Part shown: piece by piece, positions 51,716 through 59,365 of the stretch
Layout of the letters: the number at the start of each line of letters is the position of its first letter
How positions within the stretch are numbered: the stretch's first letter is position 1
DNA from: 67-14 sp035502775
GTDB taxonomy: Bacteria > Actinomycetota > Thermoleophilia > Solirubrobacterales > 70-9
Direction of reading: 5' to 3'
DNA length: 64,000 nt
NCBI GenBank assembly: GCA_035502775.1
Contig: DATJUB010000071.1
Span: 1-64,000, forward strand
The notes under the pieces: generated by a model
Database searches by the model: none
What the model saw: the letters and a program-made list of their open reading frames with translations, nothing else
What the model was told of the DNA's origin: nothing
Position numbers and translations under genes: made by a program

Positions 51716-52629
51716 ATCAGGGGCAGATGCTGCTCCAGCTCGGGCAGCCGCCGGAACAGATCCCCGCCGCTTTCGACTCTCCGAAGGACCTCTTCCGGGC
51801 CGAAGCCCAGACCGCCCTCCTCCACCTCGCCCCAGGTGACCGGCGTGGAGACCGAGGGGACCGCGGTGGCCCTCATCGAGTAGACGCAGACCGTTGTCTT
51901 GTGCTCCGTGTTCTGGCTCCAGTCGATGAACACCTTGCCCTTGCGCAGGGACCGCTTCATCTTCGACACGACCCGGTCCGGCATCTGCGCCTCGAAGCTC
52001 CTGGCCACCTCGTGGGCGAACGGCCGGGTCTGATCGTATGAGGCCCCTGAGTTCAGCGGAACATAGATCTGCAGTCCCTTCGACCCCGAGGTCTTGACGA
52101 AAGACTCGAGCCCGAGCTCTCCGAGCATCCCGTGGATGTTCAGCGCGATCTCGGAACATTCCGGCAGACCGGCGGGCTCCCCCGGATCGAGGTCGAAGAC
52201 GAGCGAACCGGGTGTCTGCCGTTCGGCGGCCGTCGCCAGCGACGTGTGGACCTCGATGTCGGCGAGATTGGCCGCCCAGATCAAGGTGGCGGCATCGTCG
52301 ACCACGCAGTACTCGATCTCTTCGTCGTTCGAGTCGCTCCAGATCGCTGCGGACCTCACCCACTCGGGACGGTGCGCCGGGCAGCGCTTCTCCCAGAATC
52401 CGGCGCTCTCGACGCCTCCCGGAAACCGGCGCATCGTGAGGGGTCGCCCCCTCAGATGCGGCAGCATCGCCGGGGCCACCGCCGCGTAGTAGTCGATCAG
52501 ATCACCCTTGGTGAAACCCGTCTTCGGGTAGAGCACCCGGTCCAGGTTGGACAGCCTCAACGTCCGTCCGTCCACATCGACCTCGTACTTGCCGCCGGCG
52601 ACGGATACCGCGTGTTCGGTGAGGGTCAC
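51709..52629 (-). CDS. LigD-type polymerase/primase domain protein
   Basis: A 306-aa stand-alone polymerase domain of the bacterial end-joining LigD group (archaeo-eukaryotic primase fold). It fills gaps at double-strand breaks, preferring ribonucleotides in studied members. DRVLYPKTGFTKGDLIDYY and RRFPGGVESAGFWEKRCPAH are typical. The metal-binding Asp pair lies in LVFDLDPGEP, and WIWAANLADIEVHTS-like and VATPVTWGEV-type blocks are in place. GTG start, 12 bp after the ligase gene stop; the two form one operon. Confidence 0.92.
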   Translation of the reverse strand: MTLTEHAVSVAGGKYEVDVDGRTLRLSNLDRVLYPKTGFTKGDLIDYYAAVAPAMLPHLRGRPLTMRRFPGGVESAGFWEKRCPAHRPEWVRSAAIWSDSNDEEIEYCVVDDAATLIWAANLADIEVHTSLATAAERQTPGSLVFDLDPGEPAGLPECSEIALNIHGMLGELGLESFVKTSGSKGLQIYVPLNSGASYDQTRPFAHEVARSFEAQMPDRVVSKMKRSLRKGKVFIDWSQNTEHKTTVCVYSMRATAVPSVSTPVTWGEVEEGGLGFGPEEVLRRVESGGDLFRRLPELEQHLPLIH

Positions 52630-52641
52630 GATCAGCCGCGG

Positions 52642-53619
52642 TCACTCGGTATCGACCGGCATCTCCCGCCGGACCTCACCGGGAGCCTTGTCGCGGCGCA
52701 TGCCGACGAACACCGGGTGGCGCAGGCGCAGATCGTGGGTCCAGTCGGAGAACTCGACCTCGACAACCCGCAGCGGATTGACGAACCGGGCATCCGGGAG
52801 CTCCGGATCGTCGTCGAAGGGTGAATCGGTTCGCTCGAAGCCGGCGAGATCGTCGGCGATCACCTCGAGATCGCCCAGGCTGAATCCCGAACCGACCCGG
52901 CCCGCGTAGCGAAGGTGCTCTCCCCTGCCCTCGCGGTTGTCCCAGTACCCCAGCAGCAGCGATCCGATCGTGTCTTCCCGCGACCCCTTGCCCGGCAGCC
53001 AGCCGCCGACCACGAACTCCTGCCGGAGGTGATTCTTCAGCTTGAGCCAGTCCCGTCCGGCGCGGCCGCCGTGGTAGGGGCTGTCGAGCCGCTTGACCAC
53101 GAGGCCCTCCAGCCCCTGCTCCGCGGTCGCCTCGAGCGTCGATTCGATATCCGCGACCAGATAGTCCGGCGTCTGCCAGGCCGATCCGTGAAGATCAAGC
53201 GCCTCCAGACGCTGCCGGCGCTCGCGATAGGGAAGCGAACGCAGATCCTCCCCGTCCGCCCGCAGAAGGTCGAAGATGACGAAAGTCGCCCGGTAGCTCC
53301 TCTTCGGCATCCAGCCGGAGTTCCTGCCGCGGCGGAGACGCTTCTGAACCCTTTGAAAGTCCGGGATGCCGTACTCGTCGAAGGCGACCAGCTCACCGTC
53401 GAGGATGGTGCCTTCGGCGGCCGGCACCTCGGCCAGTGGCGCTATCTCCGGAAAAAGTTCGGTGATGTCGTTGAGGCGCCGTCCCTGGAGGCGCAGCTTC
53501 CCGTCTTCGCAGAACGCGATCGCCCGGACTCCGTCCCATTTGATCTCTGTGGCCCATTCGTCCGATGCCGCCGGAGTCTCGGCGAGTTTCGCTTTCATCG
53601 GCTCGATCACATCACGCAT
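52642..53619 (-). CDS. ATP-dependent DNA ligase (LigD-type ligase domain)
   Basis: A 325-aa stand-alone ligase that seals nicks using ATP. The adenylated Lys is in EIKWDGVRAI (KxDG). EGTILDGELVAFDE, FVIFDLLRADGED, and GLEGLVVKRLDSPYHGG supply motifs III-IV. WLKLKNHLRQEFVVGGW is motif V, followed by the OB domain. In many bacteria this domain is fused to polymerase and phosphoesterase domains; here it is separate and no phosphoesterase is encoded. It is divergent from the Ku genes across 148 bp. Confidence 0.93.
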   Translation of the reverse strand: MRDVIEPMKAKLAETPAASDEWATEIKWDGVRAIAFCEDGKLRLQGRRLNDITELFPEIAPLAEVPAAEGTILDGELVAFDEYGIPDFQRVQKRLRRGRNSGWMPKRSYRATFVIFDLLRADGEDLRSLPYRERRQRLEALDLHGSAWQTPDYLVADIESTLEATAEQGLEGLVVKRLDSPYHGGRAGRDWLKLKNHLRQEFVVGGWLPGKGSREDTIGSLLLGYWDNREGRGEHLRYAGRVGSGFSLGDLEVIADDLAGFERTDSPFDDDPELPDARFVNPLRVVEVEFSDWTHDLRLRHPVFVGMRRDKAPGEVRREMPVDTE

Positions 53620-53733
53620 CTCTTCTCGGTCCTCTCATGGCCGAAGGGTTGTTGTCTGGGTTGACCTGCGGTGTGGGCGGCAGCCTCTCTGACGCCTATA
53701 CCCCGAATCGCTTCTGTTTAGACCGAGAGTTCA

Positions 53734-53758
53734 GATTGAAATTTCGTCGCGAGGGTAT
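53734..53758 (+). promoter_or_regulatory. SigB/SigF-like promoter upstream of Ku
   Basis: GATT (53734-53737), 15 nt, then GGGTAT (53753-53758) resembles the B/F-type promoter GTTT-N14-16-GGGTAT. It ends 9 bp before the Ku ATG, so the transcript would be nearly leaderless. The B/F-type sigma factor gene lies 2 kb away. Recognition is inferred from consensus similarity. Confidence 0.5.
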
Positions 53759-53767
53759 CTCGCCTAG

Positions 53768-54547
53768 ATGGCGCCTCGATCGATCTGGAACGGCACGATC
53801 ACCTTCGGCCTAGTCAAGGTGCCGATCAAGCTCTACTCGGCCACGGAATCGCGCACGATCCGTTTCCGCCAGGTCCACATCAAGGACGGCGCTCCGCTCG
53901 AGCACAGGCGCATCTGCACGGCCGAGGACGTCGAGGTCGAGTACTCCGAGATCGTCAAGGGATATGAGGTGAACGAGGACGAGTACGTGGTGCTGACCCC
54001 GGACGAGGTCAAGGCGGCCGCCGGCGACCGGGGCAAGGTGGTCGAGATCGAGGAGTTCGTGGACGCCGCAGAGATCGACCCGATCTACTTCGAAAAGACC
54101 TACTTTGCGGGCTTCCGGGACGACCCCGAGCCCTACGCGCTGCTGGAGCGGGCCCTGGAGCGCAGCGGCAAGGCGGGTATCGGGCGGTTCACTTTTCACA
54201 ATCGCGAGTATCTGGTGGCGGTGAGGAGCCGCCTCGGCGTGATCGCCGTACACACCCTGCGCTTCGAAGATGAGATCGTGCGCGGCGGGGACCTGAACAT
54301 CTCGAAACCGAAGAAGCCTCTTTCGAAGAAGGAGGTCTCGATGGCCGGGAGCCTCATCGAGGGGCTGCGCGATCCCTTCCGGCCGGAGAACCACCACGAC
54401 GAACACCGCGAGCAGGTGCGGGAATTGATCGATGCGCGGGCCAGGGGCGAAAAGCCGAAAAAGCCGCGCAAGAAGGATCGTGAGAACGTCCCCGATCTGA
54501 CCTCGGCCTTGGAAGCCAGCATCGAAGCCCAGCAAGGCGGTTCCTGA
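53768..54547 (+). CDS. ku: Ku protein, first copy
   Basis: A 259-aa Ku homodimer-type protein that rings DNA ends in non-homologous end joining and recruits LigD. N-terminus SIWNGTITFGLVKVPIKLY, then EEFVDAAEIDPIYFEKTYF, RSGKAGIGRFTFHNREYLVAV and MAGSLIEGLRDPFRPENHHD match the beta-barrel and pillar core. The tail is basic (RGEKPKKPRKKDREN). There is no ribosome binding site; the ATG follows a SigF-like -10. The stop overlaps the second Ku start (TGATG). Confidence 0.95.
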   Translation: MAPRSIWNGTITFGLVKVPIKLYSATESRTIRFRQVHIKDGAPLEHRRICTAEDVEVEYSEIVKGYEVNEDEYVVLTPDEVKAAAGDRGKVVEIEEFVDAAEIDPIYFEKTYFAGFRDDPEPYALLERALERSGKAGIGRFTFHNREYLVAVRSRLGVIAVHTLRFEDEIVRGGDLNISKPKKPLSKKEVSMAGSLIEGLRDPFRPENHHDEHREQVRELIDARARGEKPKKPRKKDRENVPDLTSALEASIEAQQGGS

Positions 54548-55422
54548 TGCCGCGCGCCAAGTGGAAGGGAACCATCGGTTTCGGCCTGGTCAACGTCCCG
54601 GTCGAACTGATCCCCGCGGCGCGGGACCTCGACTACCACTTTCGCGAACTTCACGAGAAGGACTCGGCTCCCGTCCGGCGCCACCGGTTCTGCAGCAAGG
54701 AGAACAAGGAGGTCTCGTGGGACGAGATCGGACGCGGGATCGAGGTCGACGGCAAGATGGTCGTTCTGACCGACGCCGACCTCGAGAGTGTCCAGCCCGA
54801 GAGAAACCAGACCATCGAGATCGAATCGTTCACCGACATCGACGAGATCGACCCGATCTATTTCGACCAGCCGTACTTTCTGGCTCCCGCCAATCGCAGT
54901 GCCGGGACTCTCCGCGCCTACCGGCTGCTGGTCACGGCCATGGCCGAGAGCGAACAGGTGGCCCTGGGCCGGTTCGTGATGCACACCAAGGAGTACCTCG
55001 CCGCCGTCCGCGAGCGCGAAGGGGCGCTGGCGCTCAGCACGATGCGTTTCCCCGACGAGGTGCGATCGGTGGACATGCTCCCCGAGATCGATGCAGAGCC
55101 GGATCCCGCCGCCATCGACGACGCAGTCGCGGTGATCGACGAGCTCTCGACCGAGTGGGAACCCGCGAAGTACGAGGACCACTACCGGCTGCGGCTGCGG
55201 AAGGTGATCGATTCCAGGCGCAAGGGCAGGACGGTGACCGCCCCCGAACCACGGGAGGAGGACCTCAGCCCGGCACCCGATCTGATGGCGGCGCTTCGCA
55301 AGACACTGGAGTCGAGCGGCAAGAAGAGATCCTCTTCGAAGAGGAAGAGATCTCCCGCCTCGAAGAAGCCCGCGGGAGCGAAGCAGGCCGCGAAAAAGTC
55401 CACGAAGAAGACCGCGGGCTAA
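54547..55422 (+). CDS. ku: Ku protein, second copy with Lys-rich tail
   Basis: A 291-aa Ku paralogue, clearly divergent from the first: KWKGTIGFGLVNVPVELIPAA, IESFTDIDEIDPIYFDQPYF, and FVMHTKEYLAAVREREG. The C-terminal ~40 residues are a Lys/Ser/Ala tail (KKRSSSKRKRSPASKKP, KKSTKKTAG) like the DNA-binding extensions of some actinobacterial Ku proteins. Translational coupling to the first copy suggests equal amounts and perhaps a heterodimer. After its TAA the frame stays open into the DUF6328 gene. Confidence 0.94.
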   Translation: MPRAKWKGTIGFGLVNVPVELIPAARDLDYHFRELHEKDSAPVRRHRFCSKENKEVSWDEIGRGIEVDGKMVVLTDADLESVQPERNQTIEIESFTDIDEIDPIYFDQPYFLAPANRSAGTLRAYRLLVTAMAESEQVALGRFVMHTKEYLAAVREREGALALSTMRFPDEVRSVDMLPEIDAEPDPAAIDDAVAVIDELSTEWEPAKYEDHYRLRLRKVIDSRRKGRTVTAPEPREEDLSPAPDLMAALRKTLESSGKKRSSSKRKRSPASKKPAGAKQAAKKSTKKTAG

Positions 55423-55446
55423 CTCGGCCGCTCGGAGCGTCGAGAC

Positions 55447-55935
55447 ATCACCGAGCCGGCCCACACCCCACCCCGTCACGAGAGCGACGAAGCGCGTCTC
55501 GACCGCAACCTCGGGGAACTCCTGCAGGAACTCCGGGTCGCCCTGCCGGGAGTCCAGGTGCTGTTCGGCTTCTTGCTCGCGGTTCCCTTCCAGCGGAACT
55601 TCACCGAGGTGACCGAGTTCCAGAAGTCGGTCTACTTCATCACTCTGATCCTGACCGCGATCTCGGCGGCGCTGTTCATCGCGCCGACCGCGTTCCACCG
55701 GTTCACCTTCCGTCTCCAGCAGAAGGAACATCTGGTGCGCTACGGCAACCGCTTCGCGATCGCCGGGATCGCCGTCCTCGGCCTGGCGATGACCTGCGCC
55801 GTGACCCTGATCACCGACGTGCTCTACGGAGCGGTCGCGACCGTGATCACGGCGAGCCTGGTGCTCGCGATGTTCGTCTGCCTGTGGCTCCTGATCCCGC
55901 TGCGTGGCCGGGAGCAGGCAGAACGGGACCGCTGA
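55447..55935 (+). CDS. DUF6328-type membrane protein with apparent ATC start
   Basis: A 162-aa protein: an acidic N-terminal part (HESDEARLDRNLGELLQELR) then four membrane helices, around VQVLFGFLLAVPF, YFITLILTAISAALFIAPTA, RFAIAGIAVLGLAMTCAVTL and LVLAMFVCLWLLIP. Residues before the only standard start (GTG 55558) are clearly conserved in type, so translation must begin earlier. GGAG at 55434-55437 lies 9 nt before ATC at 55447, giving the natural N-terminus (I/M)TEPAHTPP. A rare ATC start or readthrough from Ku is needed. Function unknown. Confidence 0.65.
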   Translation: MTEPAHTPPRHESDEARLDRNLGELLQELRVALPGVQVLFGFLLAVPFQRNFTEVTEFQKSVYFITLILTAISAALFIAPTAFHRFTFRLQQKEHLVRYGNRFAIAGIAVLGLAMTCAVTLITDVLYGAVATVITASLVLAMFVCLWLLIPLRGREQAERDR

Positions 55936-55941
55936 GACGGT

Positions 55942-56790
55942 CTAGATCGTCGCCCAGATGATCAGCGACGCCACCACCGCCGGGATCGTGTAGAGCAAGG
56001 CCCCACGGGCGATGACCTTCTCCCAGAATCCGGTGTAGCGCACGCTCTCGAAGAAGAGCAGGCCGACGATGTGGGCGGCGTTGATGAGGAAGGAGCCGAT
56101 GGCCAGGAGCACGATCACGGCGGCCCCGCCCGAAAGCTCACCGGAGTCCGCGATCCCGGCTCCGACCGCGATCAGTCCCAGAGCGATCGTGCCGAGGAAT
56201 CCGACCAGGATCCCCGCGATGTCGCGCTTGGTGAAAGGCGGAACGTTGCGGGTCCGCTCGATCCTCTCCTGCTCCGTCTCGACATGGCCGGAGTCGCGAT
56301 TCACCTCGATCACCCCGGGTGCCCGGCCGTCCCCGGAGGGTCCGCCGACGATCAGCTCGACCACCGGCGGATGGAACTCGTCCTTGATGTTCTTCCAGAG
56401 ATCCTTCTCGCCGTAGGCCTCCGCCTTGTCGGCGTGAGCGACGACGATGATCTCGTCGGCGTCGAACTCGCGCAGACCGTCGCCGATCGCGACCACGACG
56501 TCACCGTCGCCGACCTCTCCGACCGCTTCGATGCCGACGCCCTTCAATTCTTTCAGGACACGCTCGAGCCTTTCGTTCGCCTGCCTGATCGGTTCGTCGA
56601 AGGAGGCGAGTTCGTGGGCCAGACCGGAACCCGCCAGGGCGGGCGCGATCACGAAGACCTGGACCTCGGCGGAGCGGCCGTTGATGTGGCCTCTCAGCTC
56701 ATCCATGAACTCCTGACCGCGAAACTCCTCGTCGGCGACCAGCAGAACCTTGAGCGATGCGGATGTCGTATCTGCGGGTTCGGTAGCCAT
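55942..56790 (-). CDS. Stress-protein-like domain tethered by three C-terminal helices
   Basis: A 282-aa protein. Residues 10-150 form an alpha/beta domain (LKVLLVADEEFRGQEFMDEL, EVQVFVIAPAL, DEIIVVAHADKAEAYGEK, VVELIVGG) like universal stress proteins or membrane-transporter USP domains. A linker (VETEQERIERTRN) then leads to three membrane helices, ending VVASLIIWATI. The arrangement mirrors the protein at 24866-25462, which has helices first. TAAGGT lies 6 nt before the ATG (56797-56802). Function unknown; a membrane stress sensor is a guess. Confidence 0.7.
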   Translation of the reverse strand: MATEPADTTSASLKVLLVADEEFRGQEFMDELRGHINGRSAEVQVFVIAPALAGSGLAHELASFDEPIRQANERLERVLKELKGVGIEAVGEVGDGDVVVAIGDGLREFDADEIIVVAHADKAEAYGEKDLWKNIKDEFHPPVVELIVGGPSGDGRAPGVIEVNRDSGHVETEQERIERTRNVPPFTKRDIAGILVGFLGTIALGLIAVGAGIADSGELSGGAAVIVLLAIGSFLINAAHIVGLLFFESVRYTGFWEKVIARGALLYTIPAVVASLIIWATI

Positions 56791-56826
56791 GGATTGACCT
56801 TACCCCGCAGGTGGGCGAAAAAACAA

Positions 56827-58290
56827 TCAATGGACCATGGCGAGGTTCCCCTCTTCCTCGGAATCAGCGGCGGGAGCGCCGCTTCTGAGCAGCAATCCCG
56901 TCGCCACGGCGCCGACCGCCAGGATCGCGGCCGACCACCAGAACGCGGTCGTGTATCCGTGGACCGACGCCTGGGCGATCAGGTCCGGAGAAGGGGCCTT
57001 GCCGGCGGCGAACGAGCTGACCGCACTGGCCGAGATCGTGCTGAGCAGCGCCGTACCGATCGAGCCGCCCACCTGCTGTGAGGTGTTGACCATCGCCGAG
57101 GCGACCCCCGAGTCCGCGGCCGCGACCCCCAGGGTGGCGCTGGCCATGGAAGGAGCGATGATCAGACCGAAGCCGAACCCGAGCAGGAGCAGTCCCGGCA
57201 GGACGTTCGCGGCATACGAGGAGTCGACCCCGACGCCGGTGAGGAAGAGCATCCCACCCATCGCGAGCACCATTCCGGTCGGCACGAGCGGCCGGGGTCC
57301 GAATCGCGGCAGCAGCCTGGTACTGGCCGACATCGCCGAGATCATCAGGCAGGCGATCATCGGCAGGAAGGCCAGCCCGGTCTTCACCGGGGTGAAGCCC
57401 ATGGTCTCCTGGAGGTAGTAGGTGAGGAAGAGGAAGACTCCGAACATCGCCGCCCCGGAGATCGCGACCGCGACGTAGGAGCCGCCGCGGGTGCGGTCGG
57501 TGACCACGCGGAGTGGCAGCATCGGGTTGGCCGAGCGGCGTTCCAGCATCACGAACGCGACGAGAAAGGCGACGCCGAGGACGAGGCTGACCAGGGTCAC
57601 GGTGGCTCCCCAGCCCTCACTTTCGGCCCGGGAGAACCCGAAGACCAGTCCGAACAGGCCCGCAGTGGCGGTCACCGCTCCGGGGACGTCCATCCTGGCG
57701 CGGACCTTCGGCACCTGGTTGACCAGAAGCATGCCGACGCCGATCGCGGCCGGTACCGCGAAGAAGAGATTCACGTACATGTTCCAGCGCCAATCGAGGT
57801 ACTCGGTGAGCAGCCCGCCGAGCAGCAGTCCGACCGCTCCGCCGCCGCCGGCGATGGCGCCGTAGACGCCGAATGCCTTGGCCCGTTCAGCGGGTTCGGT
57901 GAAGGTGGTGGTCAGCAGGGAGAGTGCCGCCGGAGCGAGCAGCGCTCCGAACGCGCCCTGGAGGGCTCGCGCGCCGACCAGCACTTCGAAGTTCGGGGCG
58001 GCGCCACCGAGGGCCGAAGCCACGGCGAATCCGAGCAGCCCGGCGATCATCGTGCGCTTGCGGCCGAAGTAGTCGCTCACCCGTCCCCCGATCAGCAGCA
58101 GGCTGCCGAAAGCGAGCGCGTAGGCGGTGATCACCCATTGGCGGCTGTCGTCGGAGAAGCCGAGATCGGCCTGTGCCGAGGGCAGCGCGATGTTGACGAT
58201 GGTCGCGTCGAGCACGACCATGAGCTGGGCCAGGCCGAGGAAGGCGAGGATCAGCCAGCGTTTCTGGTGATGAGGGTTATCTGAGGGCAA
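56827..58290 (-). CDS. MFS exporter, DHA2 (EmrB/QacA) family
   Basis: A 487-aa, 14-helix drug:proton antiporter. LDATIVNIALPSAQADLGFSDDSRQWVITAYAL-type helix 1-2, GGRVSDYFGRKRTM (motif A) and QGAFGALLAPAALSLLTTTF (motif C) are typical. TTG start with CGGAG 5-6 nt upstream. It is divergent from a TetR-family regulator, the usual arrangement for repressor-controlled efflux pumps; the palindrome at 58354-58368 could be the shared operator. Confidence 0.92.
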   Translation of the reverse strand: MPSDNPHHQKRWLILAFLGLAQLMVVLDATIVNIALPSAQADLGFSDDSRQWVITAYALAFGSLLLIGGRVSDYFGRKRTMIAGLLGFAVASALGGAAPNFEVLVGARALQGAFGALLAPAALSLLTTTFTEPAERAKAFGVYGAIAGGGGAVGLLLGGLLTEYLDWRWNMYVNLFFAVPAAIGVGMLLVNQVPKVRARMDVPGAVTATAGLFGLVFGFSRAESEGWGATVTLVSLVLGVAFLVAFVMLERRSANPMLPLRVVTDRTRGGSYVAVAISGAAMFGVFLFLTYYLQETMGFTPVKTGLAFLPMIACLMISAMSASTRLLPRFGPRPLVPTGMVLAMGGMLFLTGVGVDSSYAANVLPGLLLLGFGFGLIIAPSMASATLGVAAADSGVASAMVNTSQQVGGSIGTALLSTISASAVSSFAAGKAPSPDLIAQASVHGYTTAFWWSAAILAVGAVATGLLLRSGAPAADSEEEGNLAMVH

Positions 58291-58353
58291 GACGGCTCCG
58301 ATTCATAAGTGGAAACTTTTTCTCAACTTCTGTTTCGAGAGTAGCAGATAAGC

Positions 58354-58368
58354 GGAGACCAGTTCTCC
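58354..58368. promoter_or_regulatory. Inverted repeat GGAGA-N5-TCTCC in tetR-MFS gap
   Basis: A perfect 5-bp inverted repeat with a 5-nt centre in the 96-bp divergent gap, 6 bp before the TAGAAT -10 box (58375-58380) of the TetR gene. Its position fits autorepression and control of the exporter. Confidence 0.45.
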
Positions 58369-58386
58369 ATTTAGTAGAATGCGCGT

Positions 58387-59040
58387 ATGGGAGAGGACCC
58401 GGAAACCGACGAGCGTCCCCTGCGGGCCGACGCGCAGCGCAACCGCCGCCGCATCCTCGACGCGGCAGCCGAGGTTTTCGCCGTGCACGGGCTCGACGCC
58501 GGGCTCGACCAGATCGCCGAGCACGCCGGGCTCGGCGTCGGAACCGTCTACCGGCGGTTCCCCGACAAGAACGCGCTGATCGACGAGCTGTTCGAAGCGA
58601 GGCTGGCGGAATTCGTCTCGGTGGCCGAGGAGTGCGCGGCGATGGAGGACGCCTGGACCGGCCTCACCACCTTCATCGCCCGGGGCTCACTGCTTCAGGG
58701 CCGCAACATCGGCATGCGCGAGCTGCTGCTCGGCCCCGGCTTGGACCGCAAGCTCGTCCACAAGCCCAGGGCACTTCTCCAGCCGCTGGTCAGCGGCATG
58801 GTCGACCGCGCCAAGGCCAGCGGCAAGCTCCGCGCCGACTTCGACGTGCTCGACGTGCCGATCGCCGAGATGATGCTTGCCCAGGTGATCGACGTCACCG
58901 GAGAGTTCGCCCCCGACGCCTGGAAACGCCACTACACCTTGGTGATCGACGGAATGCGAGCCGAGAACACCACTCCCTTCCCCGCACCGGCCATCACCCC
59001 CGAGCAGTATTTCGCGGCGTTCACCCGGCGCGGCAGCTGA
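58387..59040 (+). CDS. TetR family transcriptional regulator
   Basis: A 217-aa repressor. The N-terminal helix-turn-helix reads RRRILDAAAEVFAVHGLDAG, LDQIAEHAGLGVGTVYRRFPDK, with the YRRFPDK end typical of TetR. A ~150-residue ligand-binding domain follows. TAGAAT 6 nt before the ATG and no ribosome binding site suggest a leaderless transcript starting within or next to its own operator. It probably controls the divergent DHA2 exporter. Confidence 0.93.
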   Translation: MGEDPETDERPLRADAQRNRRRILDAAAEVFAVHGLDAGLDQIAEHAGLGVGTVYRRFPDKNALIDELFEARLAEFVSVAEECAAMEDAWTGLTTFIARGSLLQGRNIGMRELLLGPGLDRKLVHKPRALLQPLVSGMVDRAKASGKLRADFDVLDVPIAEMMLAQVIDVTGEFAPDAWKRHYTLVIDGMRAENTTPFPAPAITPEQYFAAFTRRGS

Positions 59041-59352
59041 TCAGAGCAGCGGCGAGGGCGGGATCCTGGTCTCCCCCTTGACCTCGGGAATCAGCATCGC
59101 GATCTCGTCGACATAGCACCAGGACCACTCCTCGCCGGGTTCCAGCGAGCGGATGATCGGATGCTCGGTCGCGGCGTTGTGCCGGGTCGCGTGCTGCCGG
59201 GGAGAGTTGTCGCAGCAGCCGACGTGCCCGCACTCCAGACAGATGCGAAGGTGGACCCACTGCGTGCCTTCGGCCAGGCAGTCCTCACAGCCATCGACTG
59301 ATTCGGGAAGCTCGGTGACCTTGACCTGATCCAGATGAGTGCATTCGGGCAT
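59041..59352 (-). CDS. UBP-type zinc finger protein
   Basis: A 103-aa bacterial zf-UBP protein. Metal ligands are spread through CTHLDQ, VDGCEDCLAEG, RICLECGHVGCCDNSPRQHATRH and TEHPIIRSLEPGEEW, the classic Cys/His pattern. In eukaryotes this fold binds ubiquitin tails; bacterial versions are uncharacterised and often lie beside redox or two-component genes, as here. ATG at 59352, 13 bp after the kinase gene stop, so it is the third gene of the minus-strand run from 62432. Confidence 0.88.
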   Translation of the reverse strand: MPECTHLDQVKVTELPESVDGCEDCLAEGTQWVHLRICLECGHVGCCDNSPRQHATRHNAATEHPIIRSLEPGEEWSWCYVDEIAMLIPEVKGETRIPPSPLL

Positions 59353-59365
59353 GGTGTGCCTTTCG

